Positions 1 to 9,925 of a stretch of 64,000 nucleotides of DNA are shown here, in pieces. Positions within the stretch are counted from its first letter, which is position 1; every line of letters starts with the position of its first letter. The translations under genes were made by a program, and so were the position numbers. The stretch spans positions 3,294,395 through 3,358,394 of the forward strand of contig NC_091872.1 in assembly GCF_019399895.1 (NCBI RefSeq). Direction: 5' to 3'. Below the pieces are notes generated by a model. It saw nothing but the letters and a program-made list of their open reading frames with translations. It was not told where the DNA came from and searched no databases. The DNA is from Cardiocondyla obscurior. Its lineage: Eukaryota; Arthropoda; Insecta; Hymenoptera; Formicidae.

Positions 1-1349
1 AACTATCGCGGTCAGTGCGTCTCCCGATTCTACATCGATATGCTCCGGAGCAGCTTGCTAATCTGCAGTTGTTTTAGTTATTAAATACTCGGAGGCAATT
101 CATCGAGGCGCTTTTATCCCTCATTAAAGTTAACGGGATTTATTATTTAACTCGGAGAGAGACAGAGAATATAAAACTTTCCCGGATACTTACGAAAAGT
201 TAATTGAAATAAAAGTTCTCGTTTAATTTTCACCGGCTTTCTCACGAGAGATATAAATATTAAAATTATCTTGCCCGCTGTTCGTAAAAAAGGTCAAATT
301 ATCCCACGCTTCGCGCGGAGCTCGGAAAGAAGTATTCTCTTTAAATTCACGAACGTGGAAATAAATTCCCGTGCCACTTTTATTCCGTGCACGTATTTAA
401 GAGCTCTCGGGCGAATTACAGATCGATTTTTCACCGGGCAATCAAATGGACGGCACCGCCGCGCCGGCCCTCCGACGCGAAAACGGAACGTTGACGGTGA
501 CGAAGGAAGAGATAAGAAAAGCGGAGTACGTTAGTTTACGTTACCGAATTACGTCCTGGGAATCTCCTTCGCGTCGCTCTTCCAGCCGGTGTCCGCTGCC
601 GGTCGGTGGGAAAGCTCCCGCAGCCGAGTCGAACAAGAAAATGACGAGGAACGCGGAGCCCAGTCGACGTCGATCCTATGTACTCGTGTGATGCGAGCGC
701 ACTGAGCACTGCTGAACAGTCCGAGCACGAACTATCCAAGTTCGCCGCGACGACGACGGGCAACACCCACTTTCACGTATCGCGTCATCGTCTGTGGCGG
801 GCTCCCGGTTCCCTCAAGGCGACCCGCGATTATGAAAGCGATTGTGAAACGACGCGCACGCGGTAATTATCTTACCGAATAAGAAGAGGTCATTTTTCCC
901 TCCCTCTCCCGCTTATCCCCCCCGGCCGATCCTGCTGGTCCCGCTGCAATCGCGATGCGCTCATTCCGCATGCACCCGTGGGATTGCGTGGGATCACCTG
1001 GTCTCCAACGGATGAGACAGATCGATGAAGATCGAAATCGACGTGTGAATTAACGCGGGATTGAAATTAGCCCATCGCGATGTTCGATAAACAGATATAA
1101 CCTCAATCTGGAATAATTTCTTCGATAGAGGTTGGTTTTCTTTTCTTTTTTGTTGTTGTTGGTCTCTTTTTTTATATATATATATTTTTTTTTTTTGTAG
1201 GTATCTGTTAATTTGCTGAGAGATCACTCTGGATCGTTTAAATTGTCAAAAAAATATTTAAAAAATCTGTACTTAAAATGATTTTTAATATAAGAATATA
1301 GCTTTTATTTATGTTTTTTTTCTAATTTTAGTCTTCCTGACAATCTACA
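1..1349. other. 5' flank of KPTN; no gene recognised before the start codon
   Basis: The first 900 bases are mixed-composition DNA with short open frames that show no recognisable domain. A T-rich stretch follows (about 1135-1330). It ends in a good acceptor (AG at 1330-1331), so bases 1332-1349 are probably the last 18 nt of 5'UTR joined to an unseen upstream non-coding exon. An in-frame TGA in those 18 nt shows that the KPTN frame does not continue upstream. Confidence 0.5.
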
Positions 1350-3074
1350 ATGATGAGCAATCTTATAAATGCTCACTGGTTTCCTCTGGCATCTCAGGGT
1401 AACATTTATTCCATGACCAAGCTATGCTCGCCTAATTGTTCCAACAAATTGTTAGTAGCATCCTTAAAAAGAAAGATATACTCCTGTGAATATCATCAAA
1501 CGTCGGAGTTCTTAAGGCCATTGGTAAAAGAATTGTTGTTTACATACATTCCCAGTGAGTAAATTATCATATTCAGAAATATCTTTCAAAATATTTTAAT
1601 GAGTCTTGTCATGTGTAATTTTTCACATTTTTAATGTATCTTTCATTTTAGGTGGTGCTGAGATTATTTCCATTGATGCTTACAATAAATCTGACACTGG
1701 GGACAGTTTTGTAATAGGTATAACTATTATGAAAACCAGCACAGACACGATAGAAAGGTATTTGAACATATATACTGAAGGTGCTGTGGATGGTGAAGGG
1801 GATGAAGGCAGTTCAATCGAAGCCATAGCACAAAATTGTCTCACTGTGGAGTTACCCTATACTCCATATCATCTGTATCATACCGTTTTGCCGCAACAGA
1901 ATTCTGGGCAAGAGGTATATTAGACGGTCAATAAGTTACAATCACTATTGCACTATAGTCTGACGAGCTATAATTTCAAATTTACAGGTAGTCTGGTTAA
2001 TATCCGGAAGCGACTATAAGATCCATATGATAAGAGAAGATAAATTGAGTCACGTTTACAGTGAGTCTACTATCGAAAAATATTTTCCAGAATTGAATGA
2101 AATCCAAGCGATCGCACTGTGGATTAATATTTATTATTACGATAATTATAAATGGTTTGTACGATAAAAAAAGAAAATTTATGTTTTATCTATTTGCTTC
2201 AATATTACATACTGTCTCTTACAAAATCAGGAGAGTCACCGCCGTCGGTTGTGAATGCGGTCTAGTCAAAATTGCCATAGTAAACGTAGTGGACCTGAAA
2301 GTTTCACGAAACTGGCTACTAAGATACGACAAACCTGTACCGAGTGTGATAGTATTTCCGCATAGGAATAATATTAGTAAACCAAGCTTTGTAGACGGTA
2401 ATTGTAAGTATTTTAAAAACTTTCAGATACAATGGTATACATGTAACATTTTCATAAAAATTATGAAAAAAAATTTTAGCCGAGAAAGGCGTCCCGAAGA
2501 ATGACGTACCGAAGTTAAACGTCGTTATTTCAAATACTAGTAACGCTGTCATCTTTAAGTAAATAGTTTCTAAACTGATAAATATCTCAAAATATTACGA
2601 CGATCAAAATTCGAGTATCTGTCTTCCAGAGATATACTGAAGCACGGGATGAAACAGGACGAGATATTGAGCGGCAGTGAGACATCGGATTGTATTTTAT
2701 GTTGCTGCATCGCAGACATAAATATGGATGGGAAAAACGAGATCTTGCTCGGCACCTATGGTCAGGAGGTCCTGATTTTTACACTGACAGGCGACACGTG
2801 GGAATTAACTACTAGAAAATTATTTGACGCTCCTGTACACTCCATAAGTTACATGGATATTACAAACGATGGAATAAAAGAACTGATTGTACTCACGCAA
2901 CGAGGTGTACATATATTACAGGTATTATAATTACGTCGTCTATATTCAAAATATCTTTAAATAGATAACATATATTATGTCTTTTTCTTTCCTATACAGC
3001 ATAATATAGCAGATATACGAGCAAAATGGAAGGAACGTTATAGGAAATTATTTAGCATGCTCGGAAATAATTAA
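1350..3074 (+). CDS. KPTN: KPTN (kaptin), KICSTOR subunit; seven exons, with a 1-nt frame break
   Basis: Kaptin is a subunit of the lysosomal KICSTOR complex, which recruits GATOR1 and restrains mTORC1 when amino acids are scarce. Exons: 1350-1554, 1652-1914, 1988-2155, 2231-2397 (or to 2403), 2480-2558, 2630-2921, 3000-3074. Family landmarks are ASQGNIYSMTK near the N-terminus, FTYIPSGAEIISIDAYNKS across the first junction, then VTAVGCECGLVKIAIV, DINMDGKNEILLGTYGQE (an FG-GAP-like blade), and a C-terminal GVHILQ followed by a short basic helix. Expected length is about 415 residues (human about 436). The in-frame stop at 1338-1340 supports the ATG at 1350. Odd point: exon 3 carries one extra A in the run at 2100-2103, so the literal frame stops soon after. 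Dropping one A restores the conserved reading and the exon phases. Two in-phase donors (2397/2403) end exon 4. The identification is firm; whether the gene is intact is open. Confidence 0.9.
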
Positions 3075-3906
3075 TATTTGCAAAGTTATATTTTTCTGTA
3101 TATTTGTATTTTGTAATATACAACTATATATATACATATACATATATATATATCGTTTATAATTTACAATAAATAAAAGATCAATCTAATTGTTAAACTG
3201 TTTTATACCAATAAAAGTATCAAAATATTAGTCTGATCTTTTATCATATCTTGCCGGGATGAATAAACTTGTTAAATAAAGTGCAAGAAGTGCAATAAAA
3301 CCCAGAAGAACGTAGGCCTTTGAATACGCTTTGGAAAATTATCCAAATAAAATTACATATCGTATTTAAATTAAAAAAAAAACGGCGTAAAAAGTTTACA
3401 TTTTTTTTTTTTAATTTATTAAATGTGTAATTTATATATATATGTATATGTATATACATACATGCGTGTAGCCAGTTCAAAGATGGATAAACGTCGTAGA
3501 GGCGAGTGTTGATTGGCTGTTGGATCGGAGTCCATGAGCTTCATGCGGCCATGCAAACCCATCTTCGGATCGGGTCGCGAATGTCGCAAGTGGTCGGGGC
3601 CGTCGGGGGACTCGGGGGTACGGACCGTAAGGTGTCGGAGTGACGTTTCTGACAGTTTGTCACGCGCACGTGTCCGCGGGCGGTCGTACGTACGTCGGAT
3701 CACCGTTAAGAACAGGACGGGATCCCCTCTGGGGCTCTGCCATGACTGGCCGCGTTGTTTCCGCGCGAGAAAGTGCCGCTGATGATCGATACGTCTCCGC
3801 GTTCACGTTGCTGCCGCCGCCGCTGCTACTGCTGCTGGTGCCCGGCTCCGGTACCGATTGAGATCTGGACCGCCAGGTGACTCAGGCCGACTTACCCTGA
3901 TCCGTG
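3075..3906. other. KPTN-TTC7 spacer: KPTN 3' end, TTC7 promoter and 5'UTR
   Basis: The first part is AT-rich with TA repeats and tandem AATAAA signals at 3168-3177, which are the likely KPTN polyadenylation signals. From about 3480 the composition turns GC/CpG-rich, as expected for a housekeeping promoter and the TTC7 5'UTR. A 39-codon upstream ORF (3742-3861) lies in the latter. Confidence 0.6.
3168..3177 (+). promoter_or_regulatory. Tandem polyadenylation signals of KPTN
   Basis: Two overlapping AATAAA hexamers (3168-3173 and 3172-3177) lie about 95 nt after the KPTN stop codon. No better signal is nearby. Confidence 0.55.
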
Positions 3907-6900
3907 ATGACGAGCAAGAAAGGCCATACCCTACGCATCGAGTCCGAGATCGATCGAAATCGCGAGGATGGCAACTGGCAGAAGGTTATACAGCTCGCGG
4001 AACACCTAAAAGCGCAGTACCCCAGCAACGGTAAATGTCTCCCGTTCTTACCGCTTCTGCCCGGTTTTCCCTTTCCGCTCTCCGCCGACCGTCTGTTCTT
4101 TCCGTTATCTGATCGCGGCCGCTTCACGTTTCACCCACGTATCCCCCGCGTTGACATGTCTCACCGTTTCCTGCTAGTTCTTTCCGCGCGGGAGACGGGG
4201 AAAGAACCAGACAGATAGGCGGAGGGAAAAAAAACAAAAAAAAAAAAAAAAAAGGAAACGTCACGTCACGTAAAGATCAAGGATACCCGCGGAGTTCGCG
4301 TGAACGAAATGTCACGATCATTTCATTTAATTATGTTATAATTACTCCTAATGTTCTGCGCTATCATTTACGTCATTTCTTTTTTAAATTTCTGCAACTG
4401 CGCTCCACGCGTGATGTAGTACAAAAAAAGGAAAAAAAAAGAAAGAAAAACAACAATTATGTTTATGTAAGATATACTAACATAACGCAATATATTGGTT
4501 AATGCTTCGCAAAATTTTTTAAGTTCAATATTTAAATGAATTATTTTTTATTGAATATTTAAACCTGCAGGTTGCATTTATATCTTGGAGAATCTTACAA
4601 CGATGTTATTTTTTCATAACAGAATGCCTGTCGAATTTCTTAAGCGGGGAGGCAAGGCTAGAAAGTTTTTTGGAGCAAACTCCACCAGTAGACGCTAATA
4701 TTGCCAAGGCGCGAAATGGACTGGTGGAAACGCGGAAATACTTATTATTAGCTGCTAATGAAAAGGATAAGCAGGTATTGTAATAAAAAAAAAAAAAAAA
4801 AAATACTGACGGAAAAAAATCTAACATAACGTAATATATTTCTGATAAAAAATTATTTTTCAGGCATTAGTGGTACTGGATGCTCATCTGCTACTTGGAA
4901 AGCTTCACTATGCAATGGGAATGTATGAGGATGCACTTCATCACTATCAACAAGCCGAACTAGACACACTCACAGAAAAGCAATTACCTTGTCGAAGTTT
5001 ACGTATTATAGCAGAATCGTATGCAATTAAAGGTTCGCAATTCAAAAGTATTTCTTTCTTCTTGATGATGGTAGTACATTTTAGTGCAATATTTTTGGAA
5101 AGGTACACATAACAAGCTTGCTTTATAGTTTTCTGTGTTTTTTCTCTTAACAGTAGTTTTTTTGTTCGATAGTTATATAGTTACATATATATTATGTGCA
5201 AGATTTGCATTGAGCATAGGCATTTTGTAACAATAGCATAATTCGAAACTGTACTTTGACAGTTCTATTGCATATATTATCTTTCCGTTAGAGTGTTCAT
5301 GCACTAATCTCAGTAATGCGTTAATTAAACACATTTATTTTCGTAATGTATAATTCATAAATTTTATATTATCCAGTATATTTATTTATTACCATGGCTT
5401 GTGTATGATTTAGAGAAAGAAAGATCGTTTACTTTAGACACTGACAAACATTTATCCTGCCGAAGACTGCGCATTATAGCAGAATCGTATGCGATCAAAG
5501 GTTTGTATGCTTATTTGCTTCGTTTAGCTTGCATCAGTATTTAGAAATTTATTTATTAATGCACATTTAATATGTTTTCCACACTTTATAATAATATTTA
5601 CTTTATCATAACATAAAGCTTGCTTGTAAATGCTTTTATAAATTTTAAGAGTATATATTATAGCATGTTATTTTATTTGTAGACTTAGAATTAAAAAAAA
5701 ATTTTTTTTAAAGCAAAATAGTTTTATGCTTTTGCTTGTTTGAATATTTAGTTTTATTTATTTGTTTCTACCAAAGAACTTAGACTACGATTAAACTACT
5801 ACAAATTAGATTTAGTTGCGATAAATTTGGGGCAAGCACAATATGGAGATTCTTATTATTCACAAGAAATGAAGCTATAACAAGTTTAGTAAAGTATTTT
5901 GTCACATAATTTTGGTCACTAAGATTATAAATTTTTATTTTATTTTGTGTATTTATTCTTTTCTGTATTTACGAAAATGTCTTGGTGTTTCCCGATTCGA
6001 TAGTATTGTAAATTATTATTTATACTAGGTCTCTGTCTGGAAAGGCTACCACCCAACTCTAAATCGAAGTACAAGATCGCAGAATGGCAAGAGCAAATAA
6101 TCAAGTGTTACGAGATTTCTGGCGATTTGACGCTGGTGTATTTGCAGGAGCAAGACAAAATTGCTATGCAACAACAAAATGGTATTTCCACTATAAACAC
6201 GAATAATACAGGTAATTGACAGATGTTTAATCTAATAAATAAAGATTAGATTCTTTAAAATTTCTTTATTTTTAGGTATGTATTCTACACCAACCCCAGT
6301 TTCCACAAAGCATATTGGTCCCATTTTAGAAACCGCGCTGCAAAGAGCACCGATATTGTACATTCAGACTGGCACCATACAAGCCGCTGTTAATCGTTAT
6401 AGGTACAAATTAATTATGCAGTCTATATAATTTTAGTTTCTGTTTAATCCTATCTTAAAAAGTTAGTGCGTTACGCATAAATTAGCTTTTTAATTGTCAC
6501 CCAAAGATAGATAAAGTTGTAAAAAAAAAAAAAAATTTTTATGTTTGGAGGAGCGCGGGAGGGACTCGGGTTCGAATCCCGCGTTTGTTCTAGTACATTA
6601 AAAAATTTATAATTTATAATTGTGTATTAAAAATACTTTTCTAAATTTTAAGAAAAATATTTGTATAAAATATATAACATATAATTGTTTTTTTATGAAT
6701 AGTTTAATCTGTTTTTAACAGGGAAATTTTATCTGCTGTTGAATCTACGACTACTCAGAGTCTGCGGGTAACGCTGACCAGACAGTTGGCGGAAGTGTTG
6801 CTACGTGGTATAAGCGGTGCCGATTACAAGCCACCGGAGGGACAAACCGACACAATGGGTATGATAATTCTACACATATATGGAGAAAAAAAATTCCTTT

Positions 6901-9691
6901 CCTTAAAAAGAAACATTTATTAATTTGATGTCACAGCAGCCGTGAGTAATAGACGAGCGAATCACTACTCGGGCGCCAACCCTTCAGATTCGCCATGGAA
7001 ACCAAAGAAATACGCGGGACCGAATATGTTCATTCCCAGGAACGAATATGAGGAAACGATTCTGTTGCTGTTGATCAGCGAGGCGATGGCGGTGAGGGAC
7101 GCTGTTCTTAGCCAAAGTCCTGAATTCAAGGAAGCCAGGATACATGCGTTTGAAAATGCCACTGCTATCTATGACTTACTCACAGTTGTTGTCGTCAGAT
7201 GGAGTCAAGTGGAACTTTTACATGAGGTTAATTTTCGTTTTTTTAAATAAATATTATTGTATTGTTTATCGTTTATTAATTTCATATTTTATGACAGTCC
7301 TTTGAAAGAGCAATGAAATTTTCTCATGAAGAGGTGCACATATGGACACAGTACGCGCTATGTTTAATAAGCATGGGAAGATATATGCACGCATATAGAG
7401 TTTTGAAAGTGGTGGCTAGACTATCACCTCAAAAAGTAATGCCTTGTCTGTTAGCTGCAAGGCTGTGTTACGAGCAGTTGAATATGGTAAATAATTTTCT
7501 TTATTTTTATTTTACTTAAATTTAAGAAATTTTTTCATACTGATGACGTTGATTAGATAAAGGAAGGTATCGAATGGAGTAAAAAAGCTCTGCAACGAGA
7601 GATGGCAAGTCCACAAGGAATGCAGTCTAGGTGTCATTTGTACATTGGAATTGGTCACAGTATGCTCTCCACAAATACGATCGTGAAACAGGATAAAGTG
7701 TTTCACACTAACACTGCATTGGATTGTTTTCAAAAGTATGTATATTTAACATAGCTCAATACACATTGATTAAAAAGTTCTCATTGATTTTGTTTTATTT
7801 AATTAATAGAAGATTATGTTTGCTTTTTTTAATAGGGCACAACAATGCGATCCCAACGATCATTTAGCCGAATATTATTTGGCTCACGAATATGCGATAA
7901 ACAGGCAAATAAATGATGCCATTGTTCACGTGAAAATTGCGCTGAATCTACGAGCAGAACACATTCCATCGTTGCATTTATTCGCATTACTTCTGTCAGC
8001 ACATAAACAGTATTCTGAAGCATTGCACGTAATAAATAGCGTACTGGAGGAATATCCGGATAACTTGAATTTCCTTTATGTGAAAGCGCATCTTGAATTG
8101 CGAAGTATTGGTGGCGTTGACGCGTTATACACTATCAGTCACATGCTACATTTGTGGAAAAGTCTCTACGAGGATCAGACGAATGTTAATTGTAATGAAC
8201 AACAGAGCGAAAAACGCAGCGAAACCAGAAGCGTATTTCAGCTTTACACATCGGAACTGTCTGATAAGGATTCTAGTAAGTTATACGTCACATATTAAAA
8301 ATTAAACAGAATAATACAACTTTTTATAAATGTTTTATAAACAGATTAAATTATTCATCATATTTTTCAATATTCCATTAAATAGAATTTTTTATTTTAT
8401 ATAAAACACGGTTTTTTAATAATAAGTTTTCAAAAATTCACGAAGAGTAATAATTTCCGACATAGGTTCTCTGCACGCACAATCGTTGGCCGCGTCAAGA
8501 GTTGAGCAAGCTCTTTCAGAGGTTGCCTCATCGATTAGCTCGTTTACACCGAAACCAGGCCCGCAGAGAGCATGGCTGCTGCAATTGCAAATATGGCTTC
8601 TGCTCACTGAGGTTTTCCTTATCTTGGACCAACCGAACGGCGCCGTTCTATCCCTCCAAGAGGCCACCAATATCTTCCCATTGAGTCATCACATTATGTA
8701 TACGGTATAATAACTAGAATCTTCTTGCTATTATGACTGAATATTTTTATCTAATATTCAGATTGAATTATTCATTAAAAAATTGTTATACAAAGTTAGT
8801 AATCAAGTACAATTATCTTTTTATAGCGTGGCCTTCTGCATGAGTACAAGTTGGAATATACAGAAGCAAAGCAATGCTACCAAAATGCTGTTTCAATTAA
8901 TCCTTCACACATAAAAAGTTTACAACACCTGGTAATAATTGCGTTGCATATTTAATTTCTGTTATATTTTTATATGGACTTAAAGATATATTTTATATAA
9001 TTTTATAAATTTATGCTGAATGGAAATGTCCAAATCTAATTTCTATATTGCAATTACTTGCAGGGTCTTATTTATCACTATTTGGGCAGTCAGAGACTGG
9101 CTGAGAAAACCTTGAGGGATGCCGCAAAAATCGATCCAAATTCTCATCAGACTTGGTATGATACGACTTATATCGATTATTGTAACATATAATCGTAATA
9201 TCTTTACGACTAATAGTTGCTTATTATCTTATAATTTCACAACGATGCTATTACATTTGATATTCTAGTAATTGTGTAATCAATTATCTTCAAAGTTATC
9301 ATAAACTGACCGTTGAGATATAAATAGATTTAAACTTATCAATTTTCCATTTTAATATTAGTACTTAATCCATTATCGGCCTTAATTCAGGTATTGTTTT
9401 TTTAAGATACGACATTTAAGCTTATCTTCTATTCTTAGTTCTTAGATGACTGTTACGTTAATTACGTTACAGTTTTTATGAAGCAAAATTATGGCGATCG
9501 CTTAACGTCAAAAGTTTTTAATAATATAAAAAAAATGTATCCTTGTGTTATATTTTAGGTACAATTTGGGAATGGTGTTGGAATCGTTAGGCGAGGTAGA
9601 AGCTGCCAGTGACTGTATGGCAACAGCGTTAGAGGTCGAAACGACAAATCCCATTTTACCAATTCTTTCGATACCTGTCACCTTTGAGTAA
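3907..9691 (+). CDS. TTC7: TTC7, tetratricopeptide repeat protein 7 (PI4KIIIalpha scaffold)
   Basis: TTC7 bridges PI4KIIIalpha, EFR3 and hyccin/FAM126 at the plasma membrane and so supports PI4P synthesis there. Fourteen exons fit: 3907-4030, 4623-4774, 4864-5032, 6029-6211, 6276-6402, 6722-6858, 6940-7226, 7298-7486, 7557-7735, 7836-8275, 8466-8704, 8827-8931, 9064-9155, 9559-9691. They sum to 2556 nt, or 851 residues, the usual TTC7 length. Diagnostic segments: RIESEIDRNREDGNWQKVIQ at the N-terminus; a TPR-like MGMYEDALHHYQQAEL; RIIAESYAIKGLCLERLPP; YAGPNMFIPRNEYEETILLL in the middle; and C-terminal TPRs including LAEKTLRDAAKIDPNSHQTW. The first ATG after the GC-rich 5'UTR is used. An extra exon-like copy lies at 5377-5500, and a CAGCAG acceptor precedes the exon at 6940. 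Identification is firm; which TTC7 paralogue it equals in vertebrates is not meaningful, since insects have one. Confidence 0.95.
5377..5500 (+). CDS. TTC7: Candidate alternative TTC7 exon (partial duplicate of exon 3)
   Basis: A second exon-like unit sits in the intron between 5032 and 6029. It has an acceptor (atccag, ending 5376), an open frame of 41 codons and a donor at 5501. It starts in phase 0 and ends in phase 1, exactly like exon 3. Its last part reads SCRRLRIIAESYAIKG, against PCRSLRIIAESYAIKG in exon 3. The first part (begins YIYLLPWLVYDLEKERSF) is diverged and 15 codons shorter. Joining 4774 to 5377 and 5500 to 6029 keeps the TTC7 frame, so it could be mutually exclusive with exon 3. 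A second acceptor (tttag, exon from 5414) would instead allow in-frame inclusion after exon 3. Expression is unproven. Confidence 0.6.
6548..6592 (+). pseudogene. tRNA-like 3' fragment with perfect B box, in a TTC7 intron
   Basis: GGTTCGAATCC at 6569-6579 matches the RNA polymerase III B box (the T-loop of a tRNA) and is closed by CGGG/CCCG. It is GC-rich inside a strongly AT-rich intron. No cloverleaf 5' half, A box or matching acceptor stem can be drawn upstream, so this is a truncated tRNA or a piece of a tRNA-derived SINE rather than a working tRNA. Confidence 0.45.
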
Positions 9692-9909
9692 TTTGGTTTC
9701 TTAAGGAAATAAGGTTTGACGAAATTATTTTTTTGACTTACTTTTATTCTATACGTTCGTATTTCCTCGTCGGGCATTTTTTCGCCTTCCCGTCAATAGT
9801 ACCTGGACATGTTGTACTATTGTATAAACTTATTGTTAAAAGAAAAGAAAAAAAAAACAAAAAAGAAGAAGAAGATATACTTTAATTGTATAATAGTTAC
9901 AATCGATGT

Positions 9910-9925
9910 AATAAATTCAAATAAA
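9910..9925 (+). promoter_or_regulatory. Polyadenylation signals of TTC7
   Basis: AATAAA occurs at 9910-9915 and 9920-9925, about 220-230 nt after the TTC7 stop, in an A-rich 3'UTR. Confidence 0.5.

Noticed and set aside
2097..2504. 135-codon plus-strand ORF in KPTN
   Set aside because: It reads through an intron and two exons; only the segment from 2231 to about 2397 is real coding sequence in this frame.
6548..6592. Functional tRNA gene in the TTC7 intron
   Set aside because: Only the T-arm can be folded; no A box, anticodon arm or acceptor pairing.
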